From: Uranotaenia lowii
Lineage: Eukaryota > Arthropoda > Insecta > Diptera > Culicidae
Reading direction: 5' to 3'
NCBI RefSeq assembly: GCF_029784155.1
Contig: NC_073693.1
Location: forward strand, 188,597,127 to 188,661,126
Length of the DNA: 64,000 bases
Shown: piece after piece, positions 11,201-23,200 of the stretch
How positions within the stretch are numbered: the first letter of the stretch is position 1
How the letters are laid out: every line of letters starts with the position of its first letter
Translations under genes and position numbers: made by a program
The notes under the pieces: model-generated
The model's database searches: none
Told to the model about the DNA's origin: nothing
Seen by the model: the letters and a program-made list of their open reading frames with translations, nothing else

Positions 11201-14200
11201 TTGCTTCGCTAGGCATTTTTCGTAGAGCGCTCTGAAAATAACTGTAGACCCAGCGATTCCAGCTTCGTCTGGATAGAGAAACAATGGACTACGAATGTGA
11301 TACATTGGTGACACTTTGGTGAGTGGTTTAAATCCTAGTAGGCGAATGCTTGGTTCTAGCATTTGCTTCATATTGGTAACTTCATCAACCGTAAAACTTA
11401 CTTTTTCGTTACCAATTGAAAGCGTTTTCCTTGAAATAAGAATGTAAATTTGTTAGTTATTTAGTTTGCGGAATAGCAATGAAAAATGGTTTGAAAGCAA
11501 AAAAAAAAATTAACTACATACTAAAATATGATAATAAAAAAAAATATTTCATTTATTTTTCTAACGAATCTATGTTTCGAAAATCACATTCACCATTCCG
11601 ACATTTACACATATTTTTAATATTTATTGCCCACATCGGAATTATTGATCTTCGTGAAACTTATCACATTTAAATATTTTTGTCCATTTCGTCGTTATGA
11701 CTAGAAGTACTGTAAAATAAAAAAAAAAAGCGTGGAGCCTTACAAATTCTAACAGGATCAACTTAAAACGTGGTTTTTGAAAATGTGATTAGCAGCAACC
11801 TAAGCAGTTTTGATTTGGTAGACGTCCCGAACCGACCAACAAGTTTGAAGGTGAAGATTTTGTTACATTACTTGAAGAAAGCCTAATTTATTTCAACTAC
11901 GTATTGTCTCCTCGACGGCCCCAAACTTTGCTATGCTGATGAATAGTTTTTACATCATAAACGACCACGATGACATACATTTTCTGGAATGTCAGTTCAA
12001 TCTCTTCGCTGATCGGTGCGACATTAACTGCCTGCCATTAAACCGCAGCAAATGTGCAGTCATCAGCTTTTCTCCTAAGCGGCAGCCTTTAATTGCGAAG
12101 TACTTCCTCGGAGACGAACCCATCGCACGTGTGAACCACGGTAACGATATTGGCATAAATAATCTTAGATCAAGATCTGCGCCTGGAATTCAAGGCACAC
12201 ACCAACTACGTGATTGACAAAGCATTCAGGAGTCTCGGTTTCATTTTTAGAGTGGCGAAGGACTTCAAGGACGTGTATTGCCTGAAAAGCTTATACTACA
12301 GCATTGTTCGTTCCATTCTTGAATATGCATGAGCTGTCTGGTGCCCCTACTACCAGAACGGTGTCGATCGGCTCGAGGCTATTCAGCGGCGATTCTTGCG
12401 ATACGGCCTTAGACACCTGAACTAGCAAGGCCCTTTCCGCTTGCGTAGCTACGAAAATCGAAACACTTGTCTCATTCGTCGCCGACGCAGTGGTTTTAGA
12501 AATTAGGATCTTCAATTGTACATTCCCATTTGAATGGCAGTACTTGCTTATGTTCGGCTTTATAAATAGTGATCAAAATTTGGGGAAGTCAAACAGAGTT
12601 TAGTCACCAACATGTTTTTTTCTGTTTTTCAGCAATTTTTTTTTATCGTTTTCATCACTGATTTTCCACTTTTTAATAGGAAGCTTGTAAGCTAAATGGA
12701 TGAAGTATTCGTAAAATCGTATCCAGGCATGTAAAGATGATAATCCATATTTTAAAGTGTTCTCTTTCACGCTTTTTTCCTTCGCAATTTGGATGTTCTT
12801 TATATTTTTCAGGGTTTTTCCACAAATGTAACATGTTTGTGTGGATTTGGTATTTGTTGCAGCATTAATGACTTTACCGTCAATCATCGTGAAAAGTTTT
12901 CGAAACGAACGGCTCAAGTTTAGCGATTTCATTTTCATTGGGTTTTTTTCATGTTTTATGACTTCAATTGTTTGTGTAACAAACCTGTTGAAGAAATCGA
13001 AGTAACAGTTGTTTTATAATATTTGATTCATCATAGCAATCTTGTTTTATGCTGTTACCTTTATAAACCACGTGCCAACCAACAACTCTTTAGTAGTAAT
13101 GAATCAACCATTATAGAACGAACACGCCTTTTATTAAGAGGTTGTGGGCCCAGTTTTCGCAAATTTTGGAAAATTCTCGAAGCAGTTGAAGATGGCTAGC
13201 GCGAAGAAAGCCGGTATTGTCCAATTCGCTGGTGAAGGCTACGACGTCTGGAGATTCCGAGTCGAGACGCAGATGTCGGCAAATGGCGTGAAGAGAGCTC
13301 TAACGGAGGACGCACCAGAAGCTGCGGCGGAGTTAACTCTATTCCGGGCAATGGACGAAAAGGCGAAGGCTTTGTTGGTGGCGTACATCGCGGACAGTCA
13401 TCTGGAGTATGTCCGGGACAAGGACACGGCAAAGGCGATGTGGGAGTCCTTGGCGAACACGTTCTCCAAGAAGGGATTTTCGGCGCGGAACTATATTCGT
13501 CGGTCGTTGTCTCTACTCAAGATGGAGGAGGGAATGGCGCTAATGGACCACTTCCGGCGGTTTGACGAGTTGGTCCGTAAGCTGAAGGACGCTGGGACGA
13601 CCTGTTCGGAGTTGGATACAGTGAGCCAGCTGTATATTTCGTTGCCACCGTCCTATGATGTGGTGACAACTGCAATGGAAAATTTGCCCGAGGACCAGCT
13701 GAAAATTGATCTAGTGAAAGCTCGACTGTTGGCTGAAGAGCAGAAGAGGACTGGTCGGGAAAACCACGTAAGCGTTCCAGAAGAGTCGGCATTAGCAACC
13801 AAATCGTCACGGAACAAGAAATTCGTTAAGGTTAACGGATTCCGAGGAAGGTGCTACTCGTGTGGAGACGTGGGCCACAAGAAGCAGGACTGTTCGAGTT
13901 CAAGAAATCGTCGAGCACGTGCCCAGGCAGCAAGCGTTCCGGTTGACAAGGAGGTGGCACTAATGGTTTTTAACAACGTCGATTCGGGTGCTGAGCATGA
14001 ATGGATCCTGGATTCAGGTGCCAGCTGGCACATGGCGAGCAGTGAAAAAAGTTTCTGGCAGCTGAAAAAGTTGTTTGAACCCGTTACCACAGAAACTGCG
14101 AAGGATGGCGAAAAATTGACTGCTACGATGGAAGGTGTCGTCAAGGCAACGGTGAAAAACAACTTGGTGTTTTCGTTGCAAAGTGTGCTGTTGGTTCCGA

Positions 14201-17200
14201 AGCTGAAGTATAATTTGCTTTCGGTATCGAAATTGCTCCAAGCCGGTGTCAAGGTGAACTTTCAAGATGGTCGAGCAGTGCTGGAGAAGGATGGCTGTAG
14301 CGAACTTGAAAAACAATCTGTTCTATCTCAAGATGCATCCCAAGAGAAACGTTGCTGCCATGGTGGTGTCGACAAATAGCGAAGCGTTGCAGTTGTGGCA
14401 CAAGCGTTTCAATCACTTGAGTTTTCCGAACTTGAGGCGGTTGAAAATGAACGAGATGGTGAATGGAATCGGCGATATTGAGAAAGAAGGTGGCTTCTGC
14501 GAAACGTGTGCTGAAAGTAAAATGATTCGGCAACCGTTCAACAAGCAGCGTCCCAGAACACGGTGGCCATTGGAACGTGTTCACACAGACGTGTGTGGTC
14601 CGATAACACCGAAAACCGTTGATGGATGTCAGTACGTCGTATCGTTTCTGGACGATTTTACCCATTTTGCTGTTGTGTACCTCATGAAGCAGAAAAGTCA
14701 AATGTTCGAGTACTTTAAGGCGTACGAAGCTATGGCGACCGCAAAGTTTGGGCAGAAAATCGAAAACATGCGATGTGATTTGGGACGAGAATATTTTTCC
14801 ACCGAGCAACTGGCGTATTACAGCAAGCGAGGAATAACAATCGAGTCGACTGTTGGGTACACGCCGCAGCAGAATGGAGTAGCGGAAAGGTTCAACCGGA
14901 CGATTGTGGAGAAAATACGAGCGATGTTGGTTGAATCGGGTGCTCCAAAGTACCTGTGGGGAGAAGTGGTCCTGAATGCGGTGTACACAACAAACCGCAG
15001 CCCAACTGATGCTGTACTAGGGAACCGAACACCGGCGGAGTGTTGGCATAGCGAGAAAGCGAGTGTCGGAAAGCTCAAAGTGTTTGGTTGCCAAGGGTTT
15101 GCCTGGATTCCGAAGCAGAAGAGAACCAAGCTAGATCCGAGTGGCCAACGGTGTGTGATGCTTGGTTATTCCCCGAACGGTTACAGGCTGTGGAATCAAG
15201 AAACCAGGAAGATGTTTGTGGCTCGAGATGTAAAGTTTAACGAAACTTGCTTTCCATTTCGGGTCCCCGAGAACGAAACCGACAGGAGAATTGTGATTCC
15301 GGAAGAGGTTCCACAATTGGTGAAACCAAGTCCAACTGACGACGATGGCGAACAGACCCAAGTTCCAAATGCTGAGTCTGATCATAGTGATGGATCGGAA
15401 TACGAATCCGGGAACGAGTCCGTAGAGATGGCGAATGGCGTTGCTGACAACACTGCGGCGCTCCCACCACACATAAATGGGAACGAATCTGTTAAGGAGA
15501 GTGTTCCGAGGTCTAGTGGTCGGGAGCGCAGAACTCCAGGTTGGTTCAATGATTTTATTTCACCATATAGAGTCCTTGCTGCTGTCGATTCCCAACAGAT
15601 TCCATCGTGCTATTCCGAGGTCCATGGTCATCCGTTTGAAGAGCAATGGAAACGAGCTATTGCGGACGAGTTGGAGTCGCTAACCAAAAACCAAACGTGG
15701 GAGATGGTCCAGTGTCCAGAATCAGCAAGACCGGTTCCGTGTAAGTGGGTGTTCACACTGAAGTGTGATGCTGATGGGCACCCCGTTCGTCACAAGGCAA
15801 GGCTGGTAGCAAAGGGCTACATGCAACGACGGAATGTGGACTACGAGGCGACGTTTGCTCCGGTGGCGAAATTGTCAACTATCCGGACAGTTTTGGCAAT
15901 TGCAGTTAACCGAGGTCTAAAGATTCACCAGATGGATGTGCGGACGGCTTTCCTGAATGGGATCCTGCAGGAAAAAGTCTACATGCGTGTTCCAGAGGGG
16001 GTAGAAGGCCAGCTCGATGGTGTGGTGTGTCGATTGAAGAAATCAATTTACGGTTTGAAACAATCACCACGTTGCTGGAACGAGCGTTTCAATATGGTCC
16101 TGATTCGAAACGGTTTCAAGCGGTCGCAGCATGACTACTGCGTGTACATCCGGGGAGAAGGCAAGCACGTGGTCTACATTGTGATCTACACTGCCGGCCA
16201 AAAGTTTGGGATCACCGGCTAGAAAACATGCAAATTTTGATCGTTCATATCTCAGCCGTCTTAGGACATATTGCAAATCTTCTGAACTCATTTGAAAGAT
16301 AATGAGCAATAGCTATTTCGGAGTTATTTTGTTTAGAAATAATGTTTTAGTTTTGCACATAAAACTTAACCTAAATTTAGGACATTTTCAAAAAATCGCA
16401 CTCAATATTCAAAGCCGATCATCTCGGGATAGGGTGGACCAAATTTCAAAATTTGAGTTGCATTAGAATCCTTATTCTACACTTCTCAAAACACAATCAA
16501 AAAATTTTGTGCAAAAATTTAAGAATGTATTATTAATTAATAAAATAGACACTTAAGTTATCGTCCAAAAGTTTGGGATCACCCCTAGTATGGTGTATCG
16601 ACCAAAAGTTTGGGATCATTTTTTCAAAAACATGCAAATTTATCTCATTCATATCTTTCTCATCTAACATCGTATTGCAGATCTGAAGGGTGCATTTGAA
16701 AGCTTAGGAATTGTTGTTTTTTCATAAATTCATTAAAAAAATATATTTAAAATCCATAACCATAAAAAATTCACAATCATAAGTGTGAATTTTCAAAAAA
16801 CAATTAATTTCAAGTAAATTGTTCATGGTTATCACTTTAAAATATAATTTTTGTATGAATTTATGGAAAAACAACAATTCCTAAGCTTTCAAATGCACCC
16901 TTCAGATCTGCAATACGATGTAAGATGAGAAAGATATGAATGAGATAAATTTGCATGTTTTTGGCCGATACACCATACTGAGGGGTGATCCCAAACTTTT
17001 GGACGATAACTTAAGTGTCTATTTTATTAATTAAAAGTACATTCTTAAATTTTTGCACAAAATTTTTTGATTGTGTTTTGAGAAGTATAGAATAAGGATT
17101 CTAATGCAACTCAAATTTTGAAATTTGGTCCACCCTATCGCGAGATGATCGGCTTTGAATATTGAGTGCGTTTTTTTGAAAATGCTCTAACTTTAGGTTA

Positions 17201-20200
17201 AGTTTTAGGTGCAAAACTAAAACATTATTTATGGGCAAAATACCTCCGAAAAAGCTATTGCTCATTATCTTTCAAATGAGATCAGAAGATTTGCAATATG
17301 TCCTAAGACGGCTGAGATATGAACGATCAAAATTTGCATGTTTTTTAGCGGGTGATCCCAAACTTTTGGCCGGCAGTGTATGTCGACGATCTGCTGGTAG
17401 CTGCGAGGGACGTTGGGAAAATTCAGCAAATCAAGGCCATGCTGAAACTAGAATTTGAAATGACGGACTTGAATGAGCTGCACTACTTCCTGGGCATCAA
17501 GATAGAACGCGAAGCAGATGTTCTTTATTTATCTCAAGAGGCTCTTATCCAGAAGATTCTTGCTCGATTTGGATTGAGTGAGTGTCGTCCTATTAGCACA
17601 CCTGCTGAAGCGAAGTTGCAACTGAAGAAGTGTGCTGAACCCTGCGACCATCCCTTCCGAGAGTTGGTAGGCAGCCTGATGTTCCTGATGCTGGGATCAA
17701 GACCGGACTTGTGCTACGTGGTTGGCTATTTGGCACGATTCCAAGATGCTGCCGGAGAACAACATTGGAAGCATGCTAAAAGGGTATTACGGTACCTTAA
17801 GGCGACCAAGGATCTCAAGCTGGCCTATAGGAGGAACCCGCAAGAAGTTTTGGTACGAACCTACGTTGATGCAGATTATGCCAGTGACGAATGCGATCGG
17901 AAATGTGTGACTGGATTCTTGGTACAAGTCTTTGGGTGTACGGTGGCCTGGTCGTCGAAGAAGCAGCGGTGTGTGGCCATGTCCTCAACCGAAGCTGAGT
18001 ATATAGCCATGAGTTCATCGGTAAGCGAGACCATTTGGATAGCTGGCCTGATGTCGGATTTGCAGGAAACCGCAAATTTGTTTCCGATTCCCGTTTTCGA
18101 GGACAACCAGGGTGCGATTGCGATGGCCGAGAAGGAGGAGACGAAGCGAGCCAAACATATCGATGTTAAATTTCATTTCGTCCGAGATGCTGTTGCTGAG
18201 AAGAAGGTGAAGCTGTTGTACATCGAGACTCAAAATCAGGTGGCTGATATTCTTACGAAGTCGTTACCCCTACACCTACGTTTGCGAAGCTGAGGAAGAT
18301 GATCGGATTAGTTGGCACCAACAACTGAGAGGGGGTGTTGAAGAAATCGAAGTAACAGTTGTTTTATAATATTTGATTCATCATAGCAATCTTGTTTTAT
18401 GCTGTTACCTTTATAAACCACGTGCCAACCAACAACTCTTTAGTAGTAATAAATCAACCATTATAGAACGAACACGCCTTTTATTAAGAAAACCTAATTC
18501 TAATTGGTCTAGAATAACGTACAGAAGGTGGACACTTGTTTTAAAATTACTTTCCAATGCAATTCTGCTTCTATGGGGACTAAAGAAGTCACAAATATAT
18601 TTTTATCTGAGAAGATTTGATTTGTGTATCGCATATTGTACTCCTGCAACCCATTTGTTCCATCGAATCCTTATTTCATGGTCATCACCACATCTTGAAG
18701 CTCATCTGTAAACTTTTCTATGATATTTTCGTTGGCTTCCACAATTCTACAGATTGTGTGGTTGAGAAAATCAGAAACCATCATATTGTGGTTGAGAAGA
18801 TCATTTTTTGAATAGCAGCTTCGCTTAGCTTCCAAAACTTTATGATAAGACGGATAGGGGTCTGCTAGTTCTGCTTAAGTGTGCATTGATTTTTTTTTGT
18901 TTCGATTATAGTCGTTTTACCATCATTATGGCATTCGCGACTTTATCAACGTTGCAGTTGGCGGATCGTTATTGAAAAACTTATCCGGTACAACTGCGTT
19001 CGATGTTTACTCTTGGGCTCGAACTCGCGGACATCGGCTCAGGAGACAACAGACTTGCCAACTGAGCTATATCACAAGCCCTTTGAAGTGTGCATTGATC
19101 GCAAATTTTTCGGTTCTGAACTTTGGGACCAACATCTTCAAACCGCAAAAATTTTCTATCCCTGCAAGATGTACTTTTGAAAGAATCATGTTTACAACTT
19201 TTGATGCGTCTCATTTCTTTCAAGTACTCGAGATTCCATTCGGTATTTTTTCTGCAATATTTTGGAGAAGTACTTGCAAGTGATATTAACATTATCGAAT
19301 ATTAATTTAGCAACGTCTGGATTACGGATTCTATCGATGCCACACCTATCAAAAATGTCTTGGGAGACGCATCGATTCAGTTCCTTTAAACTTCCATTAC
19401 ATTCCTTCCAAGTTGTAAACAGCATCCGTTTATCGAAAACAACTATAGCATGGATTAAATAATCTTTATAAACTTTGTTTTGTAATAATTATTAAAATAA
19501 ATATTATCAAATTGAAATATACGCTAATATCCTGATCGGTGAGAAATTTCTAATTAATTCTTAGTTCCCGCAAAATAGCAAGAAAATGTGTCTGTTGTAA
19601 TTTCGGCATTGTTGTAATCCGGGTCATGATCTGCACGCTCCTTTATTTTAACTCAAAATTAAGTACGACCGAGATTCAAAACATAGTTAGATTCTATGAA
19701 CTTAAAGTAAAGTACCCTTTTTCCTTCTTGCGATGGTTCAAAACGGAGTTCGAACTGCGAACTCAAAATTGATCCCTTTTTTTTTCCTTCGGCGAGGGAT
19801 CAAAGCTGAGTTCGACCTCTAAAAATTGAACTCTTTTTGTTGGACTGAAAACACTTAGCGAGTTCACTTTGAACCGGAACAGCAACCAATCACAACGCAA
19901 AGTTTTGTCGTTCCGGAACAATTACCGGAAGACTATGGAGGATTTTCATTATGGAATGTCCACCGTGTCAGTTCGATTTTTCGAACATATAGTTCGTTCG
20001 AACGAATTAATGAATTCTCGTTTTCGATCGAACGTATTTCTGCTACCACCTGACAAACGCAAGTCTAATGCTGCGAACCGAGTGCGTTTGATTGAAAAAC
20101 TCTCACATGATGTCTGCATATTTTGTGAAAAATTAAAAGAAAATAAAAGAAAAAAAATGATCATAGAAAATTTTGATTTTAAATTAATTCAGCCAATAGT

Positions 20201-23200
20201 TGACGGAGATTTTTCGATCGGTCGGGATCAAAATTTTTTTGTACAAGCAACCCTCTGTGGCATGGTGTATGGTGCTGCTTGTACAAATCTCAGGCTATTT
20301 CCTCAGCCCCAGCCGGGGTGGAAAGGGTTTTTTTTTGTCGCTGTTGCTGTTTCCGCCAGCAATCGTTTGTGCTCGCGTGAAATATGTTTGTATCGTGTGT
20401 GGGCGAGTATAGAATCAAACAACCGTCGTGGAATCAACGAATTTGCTCAAGCCATTTGTGTAGTCTATGGCCCGCTTAAAAACTGAATGTCCACAGATTA
20501 TCATATCGCTTGTACATCGAAAAATTTTAATTTTGAGCAATTGGTGCGCGAAAGGGTGTGTATCCATAGACTACACCACAGGTGTTTTTTTTTTGTTGCT
20601 GTTTTCGCCAGCCATCGTTTGAGTTCGCACGAAATTTGTTTGTATCGTGTGTAGTCATAGTCATTTGTGTAGTCTATGGCCCGCTTAAAACCGGTTCGCT
20701 GAAATGAGCAAACCGGGCCGCGTTTACTCTCGTATTGACCGGGCCGCGTTTGCTCTTAGTAATGAAAATATAACATTACTCGCTTTCGACAAAAAAGGAA
20801 CGACGATGAGAGTTATTATATAATGCTAATTATTTGGACCATCGATAAAAAAATTCCGATTAAAAATTCTAATGCAAAGCTGCCCGAAGAATCAATCTTC
20901 AATCTAAAGTACTTTTCAAAAGAATCAAATGGCTAACATCGGAGAAAAAATTAGTGCCATTCTATGTGTAATGTTTCTAATTTTATAAATTTATGATATT
21001 ATAAAAAAAAATTTGATTAGAAAAGTCTGCATGCTTAGAAAATAAAGAAATTACTAGGAGATTTGTCAAGCATTTGCTTTGATTTGGGCTTTGTGGCTTT
21101 TTCATGCCAAACTAGCCATTTCTAAAAATAAAAGCTTCTGACTGTTGGCGCCCTTTTGAAAATCGATACCGATGTAAGCATGATTCTATTCGTACCGTAC
21201 TATTCGTGTGAGTGTTGTGTGCGCTTACCTTTGATTGCCTGGTAAAAGATAGTTGCTATCATTTTCTGCATCAGAGTTCTCAGAAACAGTTTTATATGAT
21301 CTTTTGCACACGATCACTTCGTTTGTATCTCTTAATAGATCGATTTTATTGGGAAATTTTGTTTTCCTGAAACAAAACCTCATTATATTTTTATTTCTAA
21401 ATCGACCAGCATCTTAAATTTACCTTGACAATGAATAAACGTTTACACCAAAAGCTATGCTATCCGCAAGCTTGAACTTCAAGTGCGAAAGGGCCCTTTT
21501 CTTAAAGTCACGCCTGAAAATGCGGTTTAAGAGCCTTTCTCTACTTTCTTCATAATGTGGAAAATTGAAATGATCGGGGTCTTCACTTGCCACGGTACAT
21601 AGAAATTCCTAAAGTACAAAACATAAGAAAGTTACATTGCAATGAATTGATTTTAACTTATTTCAACAAACTCTTTGTATGATAAATTTGACACGTTTAT
21701 GCTTTTTATTGTTTCACATAATTGTCAAAAGTCAAATAATAAACAATGACTATACTTATTTAATATTTAATAGAGAATGAAAATATACCTGATAGAATTT
21801 GAGCTTATCAAATTCATTTTGCATAGGTACAAGAACAACGTTCACATCCAGCTGTTGCAAGTCTTTGGCTTTGATAAAACATTGCTGGTATTCGTAACTG
21901 CCGGCCTTGTGAGGTTCATCATTTGATGTGAAAAGTACTATGCTGGATTGCTCTAATTTGTAGCCGCATCGAGTAAACATCCGAGAACATAACCATAATA
22001 TGTCTGCAAGATTGGTTCCTTGAAATGAATACCAAAATTAGATTAAGATGCTAAGCATGTTGAATTTCATCACGAATTGGCACTTTTAAACATATAAGCG
22101 AACTAAAATGTATCTAAGGAATACTTTTACCATGTGAGTGTCCGAATTTTCGATCAAAATCGAACAGATCGTCTGAGTCACGAAAATTCATTATCTTCCG
22201 GATGGAATCTGCCGATGGAGTTGTCATTGGCAAAAAGATAGCCGTCTGTTTTGGCACAACCATGCCTGCCTCAAGCTCAATCTCATCCTGTGGTGCTGGA
22301 CTGTGCTCCGTGTTGAAAAATACTATCCCAATCTAAAACAATGAAACTAAAATTAAGAATGCAAATTTAATTCCCAAATGATAATTTTAGATGGTATTTT
22401 GAAAGTAACAGAATGAAAAGGATTTCGCTACAATAAACTCTCTTTTTCTGACTATCTTAATCAATGTAAGAAATCGTATTATGAGGACCTCAATAGAAGA
22501 TTGCGTATTTTTAACATGCATGAATTTAGACAGGGTTGCTAGCGATTTTTCGTTTTGAAATTCCAAAGTTTTTCCCGGTTTTCCACGGTTTTTTCCCGGT
22601 TATAAATAATGATTTTCCCATTCAATATACTCGTTTTTTTAATATAAATCATTGTGAATAAAAAACTTATTGTAAAAGGCCTCAAATTTCTAACAATTAT
22701 ACCCTAAATTTGTTAACCGGGTAGAAATGATGCCAATACTTTGGCGTCTTTCAACACGCAGTCTTTTCGTATCAAATTAACAGGTTGTCATGATTTTTTT
22801 TTAAAACGAATCTAACGAAATTGGCATCTATTCGTTGTTTTGCTCCACAATTTCAATAGTTTTTTTTTCAAAAAAGAATCGAGGTCAATTTATATTGAAA
22901 CTATTATGTAGCATTTTTCAGCCACTGTGAAATTTTTTAGAATTTTTATAGAGTTCTAGAAAAAAAATGTATAGTTTACATAGAAAAATGTAAAAAAATA
23001 CATCGAAACATAATATCAAATCAGCTTGTCAACTTGAATGGGGATTTGTCTTTCAAAACTTAATAGATTGCAGGAAAATATTTAGTTATTTTCTGGATGC
23101 AGTTATATTTTTTATGCATCCAAATACATGTTTCAGAAGGAAATGTTTTTTTTTATACAAAACAATGAATAACTTTAGTAGTGCCCTAATGATTTGAACT

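Larger units (their letters stand above)
12986..18489 (+). mobile_element. Copia-type LTR retrotransposon, complete but broken, in Ku70 intron 5
   Basis: The element is bounded by 154-bp LTRs (12986-13139 and 18336-18489) that differ at one visible base. It is flanked by the 5-bp target duplication AAACC (12981-12985 and 18490-18494). A primer-binding site follows the left LTR and a purine tract precedes the right LTR. The internal order is gag, protease, integrase, reverse transcriptase, RNase H, which is the Pseudoviridae order. It lies antisense to Ku70. Its coding region is interrupted by a frameshift near 14295, a MITE at 16189-17378 and a frameshift near 18270. The near-identical LTRs point to a recent arrival, so the breaks must be younger still or were inherited from the source copy. 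Confidence 0.95.
11430..21228 (-). other. Ku70 intron 5 (9.8 kb) with nested transposons
   Basis: Ordered along the plus strand it holds a decayed non-LTR RT fragment (11906-12540), the C-terminal half of a Transib/RAG1-like fossil (12600-12985), a whole Copia element (12986-18489) with an inner MITE, the N-terminal half of the fossil (18490-18876 and beyond 19086), a SINE (18891-19085), and repeat-like DNA to 21228. Exon phases on the two sides match (phase 2), so splicing across it should restore Ku70. Confidence 0.85.

Noticed and set aside
13517..15472. Several minus-strand frames of 77-186 codons across Copia
   Set aside because: They are shadows of the plus-strand Copia polyprotein, which has all expected domains in order.
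19869..20486. 205-codon plus-strand gene
   Set aside because: It overlaps a duplicated repeat, has no domain, no splice context, and an opposite-strand frame is open in the same place.
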